64,000 bases of DNA from Molossus alvarezi (GCA_037176705.1 JBAWUJ010000092.1:186001-250000), one strand, 5' to 3'; counted from the first letter of the stretch, positions 23,569 to 36,977 are shown. The notes: a model not told the origin generated them from the letters alone. A program made the numbers and translations.

Positions 23569-23680
23569 ATAATTTTTTTATTTATGAATTTGTTTCTGTT
23601 ACAGATGTTTCTCATTTTCCCCCATTGACACCCTCCTCCCCTTTCCCTCCCTGCCCCATCCCCAGCTTTGTTTTATCAAT
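23569..23680 (-). mobile_element. Nested L1 3'-end fragment
   Basis: The segment 'tttatttatgaatttgtttctgttacagatgtttctc', followed by 'attttcccccattgacaccctcctcc', is the L1 3' terminus. It sits in the middle of another L1, which resumes after it at the endonuclease N-terminus. It is either a short 5'-truncated insertion or the scar of a rearrangement between two copies. Confidence 0.8.
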
Positions 23681-25290
23681 TTCCCTGTCATCTACTCTAT
23701 GTCTTTCTATCAGAGCATTCAAACCATGTACATTTAAGGTGATAATTGATATGTACTTTTATTGCCATTTTTGTTTTGTGTGGTTCTATTTTTCTTCCTA
23801 CTTCTTCTATTAATTACAGCAGTCTTTTTAGCATATCTTGCAGTGCATATCTTGCAGTGCTGGTGTGGTGTCAATATGTTCCCATAGCCTTTTCTTTCTT
23901 TTTTTTTTTTTTTGGTCTGGAAAGCTTTTTATTTGACGCTTTTTGAATGATAGCCTTGCTGGATAGAGTATTTTTGGATTCAGATCCTTGTTTTTTATGA
24001 CCTTGATTACATCATGCTACTCCCTTATGGCCTGTAGTGTTTCTGTTGAGAAGTCAGCTGAGAGCCTTATGGTTTTTTTTTTTTTTTTTTTTTTTTTTGT
24101 ACGTAAGCTTTTGCTTATCTCTTGCTGCTTCTAGGATTCTCTAGTTGTCTTTAATTTTGTCTTTTTAATTAGTATGTGTCTTGGTGTGGGGCTGTTTAGG
24201 TTATTCCTATTGGGGCTTCTTGAACTTAAATGCCTTCTTCCTTCACCAAGTTAAAAATGTTTTCTGTCACTATTTCTTCAAATTTATTCTCCAAGCCTTG
24301 TCCATTTTCTTTCTCTTTGGGGACTCCTATGATGCGAATGTTATTACGTTTCCAGTTGTCCCACAGTTGTCTTAAGCTGTCTTCCTGTTTTTGAATTGTG
24401 TTTTATTTTCATTTTATGATTGGTTGATTTTTTTTCTTCCCTGTCTTTTAATTCACTGATTTGGTCCTGAGCTTCGTCGACTCTGCTGGTTAGTCCTTCC
24501 GATGTGTTCTTAATTTCTGCTATGTCAGTCTTCATTTCCACTTAGTTTGTTTGCATTGTTTGTATAGCATTATTCATGGTGCTGATGTCCTTACTCATGC
24601 TGTTGAATGGCCTCAAGATCATGGCTCTGAATTCTACATTTGATCATTTAGTTAGCTACATTTCATTGACCTCATCTTGGAGAGAGTTCTCTTCTTCATT
24701 CATGTGGGATATGTTTGTTTGTTTAATTATTTTGGCTAACTCAGTGGGTTTTGGAGCCTGCCAAATTTTCCCTATGGGTGTTGGTGTTCTGCTGTTTGTG
24801 GCTCCCTCTTATGTGTTTGGATGAGCCTGGGTGGGCCCACATTAAAAACCACTGTCAAGTCTTTCTTTCCTAGATAGATTTGCAAGCCCAGGACTGGTTC
24901 AGTTGTCCTCTAGCTTTTTGCTGGTGGGTGGTAGTCTCAGTTAATCAGTGCCTTGGAATGTAGCCCTGGTGCTCTGCGAAAGAGGATTTCCAGAAGCTGG
25001 GATAGATGTTGGTTATAAATGAGCCTCAATTTGCATTTCTTTGTCTCACCAGGGAAACTCTGAATCTCCGAGGAGGGGAGCTGCTGCTTTTTTTCACAGC
25101 TTTGAGAAGGAGCACCCTGGCCACCGTCCTTTGTGACCACAACTCAGCAAAAAGTCTTAGTGCCCTCCAGATCCCGGTTGTCCCCACAGAGTTCAAGCCA
25201 AGTCTGCCCTCCCTGTGCTGTAGCTCCCAGGTTAGTGGCTGTGGCTAGTTTAGCACTCTCTTCCTGCTCCTTGTGCTGTGGAGAGGGCTT
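23681..25290 (-). mobile_element. L1 5' half: endonuclease start, ORF1, 5'UTR
   Basis: This piece runs from the first codons of ORF2 ('gagcattcaaaccatgtacatttaagg') through a broken ORF1 to part of the 5'UTR ('gttagtggctgtggctagttt' near 25232). ORF1 fragments such as 24344-24541 keep the coiled-coil pattern (DQISELKDREEKK). A pure T-run of 26 bases at 24073-24098 replaces part of the ORF1 C-terminal coding sequence. The extreme 5' end with the YY1 site is missing. Confidence 0.87.
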
Positions 25291-25346
25291 GGTTTTTATT
25301 CACCAAGGGATTTGATTACAGTTAAGAATGCTGCTGTCCCTGGGCT

Positions 25347-26172
25347 TCCACGTTTCTGGGACTATTCCATTCCTCAGACTGTTATGTTCGTTATATAGCA
25401 CAAGTAAGTGAGATCATATGATACTTGTCTCTCTGTGTTTGGCATGTTTTGCTTAGGATAATACATTCCAGGTCCCTCCGTGTAGTCTCAAAGAATAAGA
25501 GGTCTTTCTTTCTTACATCTGCATATTACTCCATTGTGTATATGTACCACAGCTTTTTTATCAATTTGTCTACTGATGGACTCTTGGGCTGTGACCAGAT
25601 CTTAGCCATTGTAAATAGTACTGCTACAAACCTGGGGGTACATATATTCTTTCTGATGGGTGTTTCAGGCTTCTTAGGGTATATTCCTAGAAGTGGGATC
25701 ACTGGGTCAAATAAAAGTTCAATTTTAAGTTTTTGAGGTAATACCATATTGTTTTCCATAGGGGCTGCACCAGTCTACATTCCCAGGAGCAGTCCCCTTT
25801 CTCCACACCCTGGCCAAGACTTGCAGTTTGATGATTTGTTGATGGCGGCCATTCTGGCAGTTGTGTGGTGATATCTCATTGTAGTTTTGCATCTCGTTGG
25901 TGATTAGTGATGTGGAGCATTTCTTCATATGTCTTTTACCATTTGTATGTTCAATTTGGAGATGTGTCTGTTTAGTTCCTCTGCCCATTTCTTAATTGGG
26001 TTCTTTGTCTTCTAATTGCTGAGTTTTATAAGCACTCTATATTTTGGAAATTAAACCTTATCTGATGCATCATCGGTGATTTTGGTCTTCCAGATAGTAT
26101 GATCCCTTTCCGTTTTGATGGTTGTTTCTTTAGCTGTGCAGAAGCATTTCAGTTGGAAGTAGTCTCAAGTAT

Positions 26173-26211
<39 letters not shown>

Positions 26212-28270
26212 TTCATTCATTTTGGTGTGTGTGTGTCTGTTGCTTTAGGTGTTATATCAGTGAAAATTCTGCTGGCTATGTCTGAAATTTTGTGGCCTGC
26301 ACTTTCTTCTAGAATTTGTATGGATTCACGAATTACATTGAAGTATTTTATCCATTTCGAGTTTATTCTCATGTATGGTGTAAAGTCGTGGTCTAACTTT
26401 TTTTTTTTTTTAATGCAAGTAGCTGTCCAACGTTTTTCAACACCATTTATTGAAGAGACCGTCTTGACTCCACTGTATGTTGTTGCCAACATTGTCAAAT
26501 GTTCATTGAACGTATTGTCTTCGGTCAATTTCTGGGTTGTCTATTCTGTTCCATTGACATATCTGCCTGTTCCTGTGCCAGAACCAGGCTTATTTTTATT
26601 ACAGTGGCTTTGTGGTATAACCTGAAATCTGGTCATGTGATCCCTCCTCCTTTGTTCTTCTTTTTCAAGATTTCTGTGGCTACTAGGGGTCTTTTTGAGT
26701 TTTATATACATTTTTGGTGTGTTTGTTCTAGGTCTGTGATGTATATCATAGGTATTTTGGTGAGGTTTGCATTGAATGTGCAGATTGCTTTGGGTAGTAT
26801 GGACATTTTAATGATGTTAATTCTTTCAATCCATGAACAAGGTATATGCTCTCACTTTTTTATATCTTCCTCCACTTCTAATTTCAATGACCTGTAGTTA
26901 TATGTGAAGAAATCCTTTACTTCTTTGGTGAAGTTTATTCCTAGGTATTTTAATTTTTTGTGCTGTGATGGTAAATAAAATTGATTTTTTAGTTTCTCTT
27001 TCTGTGATTTTATCTTTGGTGTATAACAGTTCCATCAATTTCTTAATATTAATTTTGTGTCTTGACACATTGCCAAATTTATTTTTTAAATTATGTAGAT
27101 TTTTGATAGAGTCTTTAGCATTTTCTATGTCCCATATTATGTCATCTGCATATAATGACAGTTTCACTTGCTCCTTTCCAATTTGGATCCCTTTTATTTT
27201 TTCTTCATGTGTAATTGCTGTGGCTAAGACTTCCCCTTCTATGTTTAATAGAGTGGCTAAAGTGTGCATCCCTTTCTTGTTCTCATTCTTAAGGGGATTG
27301 CTTTTTGTTTTTGCCCATTGAGTATATTGTTGGCTGTGTTTTTCAATGTGGCCTGTATTATATTGTGATTTGGCCCCTCTATTCCCACATTGCTGAGCAT
27401 TTTTTTCTGAAATGGGTGCTCAATTTTGTCGAATGCTTTTTTTAGCAGTTATTTATATGCTCATATGTTTTTTTATCTATTATTTTGTTTATGTGATGTA
27501 TCACATTTATTTATTTGCACATATTGTACCATCCTTGAGTGCCTGGAATGTGACTTGATCAAGATGAATAATGTGTTTGATGTATTACTGGATTTGATTT
27601 GCTAATATTTTGTTAAATATTATGGCATCTGTGTTGATCAAGGATATTGGCTTGTAGTTTTCTTTAGTTTATAGTGTCTTCATGTGGTTTGGGAATTAGG
27701 ATTATGCTTGCCTCAGAAAGTGTGTTTGTAAGTGTTCCATCTTGGTGGATTTATTAAAATAGTTTGAGAAGAATGGGTGTTAATTCCTTGAATGTTTAGT
27801 AAAACTCCCCCGTGAAGCCATCTGAGCCCGGGCTTTTGTTTGCTGGGAGATTTTTGATTACATGTTCAATTTTCATAGTTGTGATTGGCCTGTTCAAGTT
27901 TTCTATCTCTTTTCCATACAGTGCAGGTAGATTATGTATTTCTAGAAATTTGTCCATTTGTTCATCTTTTGAATTATTTGTAGTCTCTATGTTATATATT
28001 TCTACTCTGTTCTTTGCTATTCATTTCCTACCTCTTAGTTTAAGGTATTTGTTTGTTTGATGTTTGTTTCATTTTCTTTCTAGTTTTTTAAGTTCTGATG
28101 TGAGATAGTCAATTAGAAAATCTTGTTTCCTGAGGTAGACATGTGGGGTATAAACTTCTCTATGAGGACTAATTTCACTGAATTCCATTGATTTTGTGTT
28201 GTTGTGTGTTCACTTTTAGTGGTTTCCATGAAGTTTTTAATTTTTTCTTGATCTCCTTGTGAACCCATTC
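25347..28270 (-). mobile_element. L1 ORF2-bearing fragment
   Basis: It starts on the left within the ORF2 3' end or 3'UTR ('cacgtttctgggactattcc') and proceeds through the reverse transcriptase to the endonuclease C-terminus, ending at 'gaacccattcattttttatt'. The catalytic motif is YADD (in 26898-27269, minus). About 190 bases between 'tgtccatttgttcatcttttga' (27950) and 'tagtctctatgttatatatttc' are missing relative to the reference copy; the same shortening is seen in the copy at 51.1-54.0 kb. Frames are broken throughout. Confidence 0.88.
26171..26223. repeat. (ATTT)n microsatellite
   Basis: About 12 copies of ATTT interrupt L1 ORF2 sequence between 'gtctcaagt' and 'tggtgtgtgtgtgtctg'. It lies where the reference L1 has 'cccatgtgttcattttctcc'. 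Confidence 0.95.
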
Positions 28271-28289
28271 ATTTTTTATTTTATTTTAT

Positions 28290-29440
28290 ATATAAGATTG
28301 ATAATATATTTTATTAATTAATTATTTTTTTTTGTTTCAGCTGTTTCTCCTTCCTCCCCCACACTGATTCCCCTTTTTTCCTAGTACCTTGCGCTGTCCC
28401 CAGCTTTGTTGTCCATGTGCATTGTTCATGAATACATGCATATAAGTTTTGTGGTTTATTTCTTTCCTACCACCTCCTCTTCTGTGGATTGTCAGCCTGT
28501 GCCCCACTTCCACGTTTCTAGGACTACCCCATTCCTCAGACTGTTATGTTCATTATATTCCCCAAATGATTGAGATAATATGATACTTGTCTCTCTGTGT
28601 TTGGCATGTTTTGCTTAGGATAATACTTTCCATGTCTGTCCATGTTATTAGAAAGGATAAGAGATCTTTTTTCTTACATCTGCATAGTATTCCATTGTGT
28701 ATATGTACCACTGCTTTTTTATCCATTCGTCTACTGATGGATATGTGTGCTGTGTCCAGATCTTAGGTATTGTAAGTAGTGCTGCTACAAACCTGGGTGT
28801 ACATATATTATTCCTGATGGGTGTTTCAGGCTTCTTAGCATATATTCCTAGAAGTGGGATCTCTGGGTCAAATCAAAGTTCAATTTTTAAGTTTTGAGGT
28901 AACACCATATTGTTTTCATAGTGGTTGCACCAGTCTTAATTCCCACCAGCAGTGTACTGGAGTCCCCTTCCTCCACACCCTCACCAAGACTTGTTGTTTA
29001 ATGATTTGTTGATGGTCGCCATTCAGATAGGTTTGAGGTGATATCTCATTGTTTTATAATTTGCATCTGTCTGATGAATAGTGATGTTGAGCATTTCTTC
29101 ATATGTCCCTTACCATTTGTATGTCCTGTTTGGAGAGGTGTCTATTTTATTCCTCTGCCCATTTCTTAATTGGGTTCTTTGTCTTCCTATTGTTGAGTTT
29201 TATAAGCACTCTATATATTTTGAAATTAATCCTTGCCTGATGCATCATTGGCGATTATGGTCCTTAAGGTAGTAGGTTCCCTTTTCATTTTGATGGTTGT
29301 TTCTTTTGCTGTGCAGATGCTCTTCAGTTTAATATAATCCCACGTGTTCATTTTTTGTTTTTGGTGTGTATATGTCTGTTGCCTTATTTGTTGTATCAGT
29401 GAAAATTCTGCTGTTTATGATGTCTGAAATTTTGTTGTTA
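28290..29440 (-). mobile_element. 5'-truncated L1 inserted in or joined to another L1
   Basis: An A-tail-like AT-rich stretch (28285-28340) is followed by the L1 3'UTR ('gctgtttctccttcctccccc') and the ORF2 C-terminal coding region up to 'gatgtctgaaattttgttg'. The sequence then changes to an ATCT-rich simple repeat. It lies on the left side of another L1 3' end at 29640, so L1 3' ends occur here in quick succession. Confidence 0.87.
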
Positions 29441-29605
29441 AATCCACCTATATATTTACATAATTTATCTGTAACTATCTGTCTATCATCTACCTAGCAT
29501 CTACCTATCCATTTATCTATTTTGTCTTCATCTATCTTCAATCTATTATTTATCCATCATCTATGTAGCCGCTAATGATCTATCTCAATCAGAAGTTACA
29601 TTGTA
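29441..29605. repeat. Imperfect (ATCT)n microsatellite
   Basis: The words ATCTATC, ATCTACCT, CATCTACCTAT and ATCTATTTTGTC recur for about 160 bases. The array lies between the truncated end of one L1 and the 3' tail of the next. A similar arrangement exists at 54.26-54.51 kb. Confidence 0.85.
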
Positions 29606-29639
29606 GCATTTATTATTTTTGTTTTGGATTTCCTTTTTT

Positions 29640-30664
29640 TAATTTAATTAATTCATTTATATTTGTTACAGATGTTTTTCTTTTCCCCCACTGATTCTCC
29701 CATACCCTCTCTCCCCACCCTCTCCCCAGCTTTGTTGTCCAGTTTTATTTTTCATGCATACATGCATATAAGTTCTGTGGTTTATATCTCCCCCAAACCT
29801 CTCCTGGGATTAGTCAGTCTTTACCTCATTTCTACGTCTCTGGGACTACCCCATTCCTCAAACTGTTATGTTTATTATATTCCGCAAATAAGTGAGATTA
29901 TATTATACTTGTCTTTCTCTGATTGGCTTGTTTCACTTAGGATGACACTTTCCAGGTCCCTCCATGCCATCTCAAAAGATAAGAGATTATTCTTTCTTAC
30001 TGCTGCATAGTACTTTTTTGTGTATATGTACCACAGCTTTTTTTTTTTCCATTCATCTACTGTGGGATATTTTGGCTGTTTTCAGATCTTAACTAATTTA
30101 AATAGTGCTGCTACGAACATAGGTAGGGTATATTCCTAGAAGTGGGATCACTGAGTGAAATGGAAGTTCAATTTTTAATTTTTTAAGGAAACATCATATT
30201 GTGTTCTGTAGTGGCTGCACCATTCTGCATTCCCTCCAGCAGTGTACTAGAGTCCCCTTTCTCCACGCTGTCACCAATACTTGTTGTTTTATGACTTTTT
30301 GATTGCGGTCGTTCTGACAGGTGTGAGGTGATACCTCATTGTTGTTTTAATTTGCATCTCTCTGATGATTAGTGATGTTGAGTATTTCCTCATATATCTT
30401 TTAGCCATTGGTATGTCTTGTTTGGAGGGGTTACTATTTAGTTCCACTGCCCATTTTTTTTAATTTGGTTCTTCATCTTCTTTTTGTTGAGTTTTATGAG
30501 CACTTTTTATATACTGAAAATTAAAGCCTTATCTGATGTATCATTGGCATTTATGCTCTTCCATATACTGGGTAGCCTTTCCATTTTCATGATTTTATCT
30601 TTTGCTGTGCAGAAGCTCTTGAGTTTGATGTAGTCTCATGTGTTCATTTTCTCCTTTGTTTCTG
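29640..30664 (-). mobile_element. L1 3' part, joined to a 5' part by internal deletion
   Basis: It has the L1 3' tail ('taattaattcatttatatttg'), 3'UTR and ORF2 C-terminus, up to 'gttcattttctcctttgtttctgttg'. There it joins directly to 'tgaggtgggtctcttg' of the endonuclease N-terminus. The joint removes about 2.9 kb of ORF2 and shares a GTTG microhomology, so this and the next entry probably were one element. Confidence 0.88.
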
Positions 30665-32567
30665 TTGTGAGGTGGGTCTCTTGTAAACAACATATAGATG
30701 AGTCATGCTTTCTTATACAATCAGCTACTCTGTGTCTTTTTATCAGAGCATTCAATCCATTTACATTAAAGGTGATTATTGATATGTATTTATTTATTTA
30801 TTGCCATTTTTGTTTAGTGTGGTTCTATTTTTCTTCCTATTTTTCTACTAATTACAGCAGTTCTTGCAGTGTTGGTTTGGTGCTATTTTATTCCCTTAGC
30901 CTTTTTTCTTTTTCTTTTTTTGTCTGGGAAGCTCTTTATTTCACCTTGTATTTTGAATGAGAGCATTGCTGGATAGAGTATTTTTGGATTCAGATCCGTG
31001 TTTTTCATGACCTTGATTACCTCATGCCATTCCGTTCTGGCCTGTAGTGTTTCTGTTCAGAAGTCAGCTGAGAGCCTGATGGGGGTTCCTTTGAAGGTAA
31101 CCTGTTGCTTCTGTCTTGCTGCTTTTAGGATTCTCTCTTTGTCATGAATTTTTGGCACTTTGATTAGTATGTGTATTGGTGTGGGCTTGTTTGGATTCTT
31201 CTTACATGGGGCTCTCTGTTCTTCTTGAACTTGAATGCCTTCCTCCTTCCCCAAATTAGGGAAGTTTTCTGTCACTATTTCTTCACACATATTCTCTAAT
31301 CCTTGCTCATTTTCTTCTTCAGGGATTCCTGTGATGCAAATATTATTACATTTCCACTTATCCCACAGTTCTCTTAAGCTGTCTTCCTGTTTTTTAATTG
31401 TTTTTTTTTTCCTTTTGGTTTTCTGATTGGTTTATTTTTTCTACCCTATCTTCTAATTCACTAATCCAGTTATCAGCTTCCTCTACTCTGCTATGTGTTG
31501 TTTATTTCTGATATGTTATTCTTCATTTCTTCTTGGTGGTTAATTTCCAACTGGTTGATTTTCAATATTTGTATGTCTTTACTCATGGTTCTCATATCCT
31601 TACACATGCTGTTGAGCTTCCTCAAGATCATAGCTCTGATTTATAGCTCTGTTAACTTGCTTAACTGAAGTTCATTTATCTCCTCTTTGGTAGAGGTCTC
31701 TTGTTCTTTCATTTTGCTTTTGTTTCTGTGTTTCACCATTTTGGATATCACAGTGGGCTTCGTAGCCTGCCAAATTTTTCTTGTGGGTGTTGGTATTCTG
31801 TTGTTTTTGGATCACTCTTCTGGGTTTGGATGAGCCAGGGAGAAGCCACGTGACACACCACTGTCAAGTCTTACTTTCCTGGTTAAAGTTTCTAGCCCAG
31901 GGAATGGTACAGTTATCCTCTAACTTTTTGACTGGAGGCTATCATTAGCAGTTACCTGAAGATCCTTGACTTCTCAGTTGAATGAAAAACTCCCTCAGGT
32001 GCTTAGCATAAAGGCATTTTCTCAGGGTGGGGCAGATGCTGGTTGGTAATGGGCCTCAATGAGCATTTCAATGGCTACCTTGTGGGGTTGAATTGCTGAG
32101 GGAGAGGCCACCTCTCCCCAGGGCCCTGGGAAAGAATAAGATGACCACAGTTCTGAGTGGCTGCAACTCAGCAAAGGCTCTGAGCACCCTCCAAATCCTG
32201 AGTGTCCCCACACAGTTCCAATCCAGTCTGTCCTCCCTCTGCTGGAGCCCAAGGTAAGTGGCTATGGGTGTTTTAGCCTCTGTCCCAGCTCTGTGCTGTG
32301 GAACCGCCTGGGAGTTTAACCTGATGGTGCTGCTCCCAGCTAAGGCCACTGCCGACAGTGGGCTCCCAACCCCCTGCTCATGTCTCCGCAAGCCTACCAG
32401 AATTGAGTCAGTGTCAATTCTGTGTCAATTGAGTCAGTGGTTTTGTGATCCTTCAAGTTGCTCTTCTGTTGCATTTTCCTGATGATTTGTCTTTATTTTT
32501 TTTGTAATTCTGGTTTGTCCTGGGAAATGGTCTGTGTAGCTTCCATTCACTCTGCCACCATTTTGGA
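30665..32567 (-). mobile_element. L1 5' part: endonuclease N-terminus, ORF1, 5'UTR
   Basis: This segment covers the first residues of ORF2, a broken ORF1 (31057-31290 keeps VQEEQRAPCKKNPNKPTPIH) and the full 5'UTR to the L1 tip at 'tctgccaccattttgg' near 32563. The YY1 site has the CpG-decayed form. To its right is the first copy of the LINE-2-like flank. Confidence 0.9.
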
Positions 32568-32889
32568 ATCTGTTTTCCTAACTCTTGAGGTACCTGGTTT
32601 ATTTACTCATTGAACCAAAATGACTGCTGACTATATACCAGGTATTGGAGATGTAACAGAGAACAAAACAGACAAAAATTCCCGCTCAAATGGAGCTTGC
32701 ATTCTAGTGGGGGAGAAACAGGCAGTTAACAAAAGTCATATCAGATGGTGCCAAAAGCTATGAAGCATAAAACGGGATACAGTGTGATGAAGTTTCTAAC
32801 ATATACTTCACATTTTCTGATTACTTAACCATTCTCTCTTCTCTGTTTGACCTTATTGCCCTTTCCATTTATTCTCATCCTATACATTT
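32568..32889 (-). repeat. Duplicated flank, copy 1 (LINE-2-like)
   Basis: Directly beyond an L1 5' tip lies a non-L1 segment containing 'gactgctgactatataccagg', 'gagatgtaacagagaacaaaac', 'aaatggagcttgcattctag' and 'gggggagaaacaggcagttaac'. It recurs twice more in the window beside L1 5' tips. The order of words resembles the 3' region of the ancient LINE-2 family read backwards ('catt..attgagcacctactatgtgccagg', 'cattctagtgggggag'). I call the LINE-2 assignment tentative; the three-fold repetition is certain. Its right end leads into an L1 3' tail. Confidence 0.8.
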
Positions 32890-33139
32890 TTAAAAATTTT
32901 TTTAACAATTTGTTTTTGTTATAGATGTTTCTCCTTTTTTTCCCCATTGCCACCCTACTCCCTATACCCTTTACCCCATACCTGCCTTTGTTGTCTGTGT
33001 TCATCAGTTTTGCATAAATGCATATAAGTTCTGTGCATTATCTCTTCCTCCACCCACCACCCCCTCTTCTGAGGGTTGTCACTCTGTACTTCACTTTCAC
33101 GTTTCTGGGTCTACCCAATTTCTCAGACTGTTATGTTCA

Positions 33140-36100
33140 TTATATTCCATAAATAAGTGAGATCATGTGATATTTGTCTTTCTCTGCTTGGCTTGTTTCA
33201 CTTAGGATAATACTTTCCAGGTCTCTCCATGTAATCTCAAAGGGTAAGAGATTCTTCTTTCTTATAGCTGTATAGTACTCCATTGTGTATATGTACCACT
33301 GTTTTTTATTCATTTGTCTACTGATGGACACTTTGGCTGTTTCCAGTTCTTAGCTATTGTAAATAGTGCTGCTATGGACATGGGGGTACATATATTCTTT
33401 ATGATTGATTTTTAAGGCTTCTTAAGGTATAATCCTGGAAGTGGGATCACGGGATGAAATGGCAGTTCAATATCTAATTTTAACCCCATATTCTTTTCCA
33501 TAGTGGCTACACCACTCTGCATTTCCACTGCCACTCTACTAGAGTCCCCTCTTCTCCACACCCTCGCCAACACTTGCTGTTTGATGATTTGTGGATGGTG
33601 GCCATTCTGACAGGTGTGAGGTGATACCTCATTGTTGTTTTAATTTGCATCTCTCTGATGATTAGTGATGTTGAGCATTTCTTCAAATGTTTCTTAGCCA
33701 TTTATATGTCCTGTTTGGAGAGGTGTCTATTTAGTTCCTCTGCCTATTTTCTAATTGGGTTTGTTGTCTTCCTTTTGTGGAGTTGTATGAACACTCTATA
33801 TGTATTGGAAATTAACCCCTTATCTGATATATCATTTGAAATTATGCTCTCCCATACAGTGGGTAGCCTTTCCATTTTGATGATTGTATCTTTTGCTGTG
33901 CAGAAGCTTTTGAATTTGATGTAGTCTCATGTGTTCATTTTCTCCTTTGTTTCTGTTGCCTTAGGTGATGTATCAGTGAAAATTCTGCTGTGTGTGATGT
34001 CTACAATTTTGTGACCTACAGTTTCTTGTAGGATTTTTATGGATTCATGAGTCACATTTAAGTCTTTCATTTATTTTGTATTTATTCTTGTGTATGGTGT
34101 AAGTTGACGATCTAATTTCATTTATTTGCATGTAGCTGTCTAATTTTCCCAGCACCATTTATTAAAAAGGCTGTTTTTACTCCACTGTATGCTCTTGCCA
34201 CCTTTGTCATATATTAATTGAGCATATTGCCTTGGGTCCATTTCTGGGTTCTCTGTTCTGTTCCACTGGTTTTTATGCCTGTTCTTTTGCCAGTACCAGG
34301 CTGTATTGATTATAGTGTCTTTGTAGTATAACCTGAAATTGGTAATGTAATCCCTCCATAACTGAGGCTATCTGGAGCCTTTTTTTGTTCCATATGAACT
34401 TTTGAAGTATTTGTTCTAATTCTGTGAAGTATGCCTTTGGTATTTTGATGAGGATTGCATTAAATCTACAAATTGCTTTGGTTAGTATGGACATTTAAAG
34501 ATGTTAATTCTTCCAGTCCATGGACAAGGTAAGTGCTTTCACATTTTTATATCTTCCTCTATTTCCTTTTTCAATGACCTTTAGTTTTCTGTGCATAGGT
34601 CCTTTACCTCTTTGGTTAAGTTTATTCCTATGTATCTTAAGGTTTTTTGTTTTTGTTTTTTGCCACAATGGTAAAGGGAATTGTTATTTTTGTGTCTCTT
34701 TCTGTGAGTTTATCTTTGGTGTATAAAAAAGCGATCGATTTCTTGACATTAATTTTGTATCGCGCTACTTTGCCAAATTTATTTATTAAGTCTAGTAAAC
34801 TTTTGATGGAGTCTTTGGGGTTTTCTATGTATTGTATCAAGTCATCTGCAAATAATGATAGTTTCACTTTCTCCTTTCCAATTTGGATGCCTTTTATTTT
34901 TTCTTCCTGTCTGATTGCTGTGGCTAAGACATCCACTACTATGTTCAATAAGAATGGCAAAACTAGGCATCCCTTTCTTGTTCCTGTTCTTAAGGGAAAT
35001 GCTTTTAGTTTCTGCCCATTGAGTATGATGTTGGTTGTAGGTCTTCATATATGGTCTTTATTATGTTTAGGTATGATCCCTCTATTCCCACACTGCTGAG
35101 CGTTTCTATCAAAAATGGATGCTGGATTTTGTCAAAAGCTTTCTTGGCATCTATTGATATGATCATGTGGATTTTATTCTTCATTTTGTTTATGTGGTGT
35201 ATCACATTATTAGATTTGCCAATATTGTACCAGCCTAGCATCCTTGGGATGAATTCCATTTGGTCATGGTGAATAATTATTTTGATATGTTACTGGATCT
35301 GATTTGCTTGTATTCTGTTCAGTATTTTCTCGTCTATGTTCTTCAGGGATATTGGCCTGTAGTTTTCTTTCTTTGTAATTTATTTTACTGATTTTGGAAT
35401 TAGAATTATGCTGACCTCATAAAATGAGTTTGCAAGCCCTCCTTCTTCTTGAATTTTTTGAAATAATTTAAGAAGAATGGGTGTTAGTTCTTTTTTGATG
35501 TTCAGTAAAACTGCCCTGTGAAGCCATCTGGTCCTGGGCTGTTGTTTGCTGGGAGAATCTTGATTATATATTCAATTTCTTTTCTTGTTATTGGTCTGTA
35601 CAAGTTTTCTATCTCCTCCTGGTCCAGTTTTGGAAGACTATGTGTTTCTAGGAATTTGTCCATTTTGGTTAGATTGTTGAATTGATTGCCATATAATTTT
35701 TCATAGCAGTTTTTAACAATCTTCTGTATTTCAGTTGTTACTGATACCACTTCTGTGGTATCAGTTGTTACTTCTCCTCTTTCCTTTCTGATTTTGTGTA
35801 TTTGAATTCTCTCTCTTTGTTTCTTGGTTAGTCTAGCTCAGGGTCCATCAATATTTTTTATCTTTTCTAAAAACCAGCTCTTGGTTTTATTGATCCTTTG
35901 AATTTTTTTTTTTTTTTTTGGTCTCTATGTTATTTATCTGCTCTGATCTTTGTTATTTTTTTTCTCTTTTACTTGCCCTAGGGTTGTTGTTATTTTTTTC
36001 CTTTCTAATTCTTCAAGTTGTGAGTTTAGATAGTATATTAGAGATTTTTCTTGCTTCTTGCTATAGGCCTGTAGTGCTATGAACATCCCTCTCAGAACTG

Positions 36101-36977
36101 CTTTTGCAGTATCCCATAGGTTCTGTGTTGTTGCTTGTTCATTTTCATTGGATTCCACAAAGTTTTTAATTTCTTCCTTGATCTCCTCCTTGACCTCTTC
36201 ATTGTTTAATAACATGCTATTTAGCTTCCATGTGTTTAGATGTCTTTGTATGTTCTTCTTGGAATTGATTTCTATTTTCATGCCATTGTGATCTGAGAAG
36301 ATGCTTGATATGATTTCACTCTTCTTGCATTTAGTCTCTTCAGAGACTTAATTTGTGTTCTAACATGTGGTCTGTCTTTGAGAATGTTTCATGTGCACTT
36401 GAGAAGAATGTCAGTTTTGTAGTTATTGGGTGGAATTCTCTGCAGATATCTATTAAACCCATTTGATCTAGTATTCATTTAGAGTCTCTGTTTCCTTGCT
36501 AATTGTTTGTCCAGGGGTTCTATATAGTGATGTCAGTGTTGTGTTGAAGTCTCCTGCTATGATTGTATTGCTGTCGATTTCTCATTTGAAGTCTTCCAGA
36601 ATTTTTAATATATTTTGCTGCTCCTATGTTGGGTGCATATATTTATCAAGGTTATATCTTCTTGTTGGGTAGATCCTTTCAATATTATGTATTGGCCTTC
36701 TTTGTCTCTAGTTATGGTCTTCATTTTGAAATCTATTTTATCAGATATAAGTATTGTTACCCGAGCTTTTTTTCCCTTTCCATTTGCTTGGAAGATTTTT
36801 TTTCCATTTGTTCACTTTCAACCTATGTGAGTCTTTTGTTGTGAGGTGGGTCTCTTGTAAACAACATATAGATGAGTCATGCTTTGTTATCCAATCAGCT
36901 ACTTTGTGTCTTTTTATCAGAGCATTCAATCTATTTACATTTAGGGGGATTATTGATATGTATTTATTTATTGCCAT
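33140..36977 (-). pseudogene. L1 ORF2, full span but multiply disrupted
   Basis: The start ATG at 36977 begins [18 protein letters not shown], and the C-terminal end is recognisable at 33140-33331 (WYIYTMEYYTAIRKK, ending KYHMISLIYGI). The FADD active site is intact in the piece 34637-34960 ([13 protein letters not shown]). Several frameshifts and stops separate the endonuclease, reverse transcriptase and C-terminal pieces, and the endonuclease has suffered small deletions (for example around 36745-36760). It is a relic of the same lineage as the reference copy. Confidence 0.9.
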
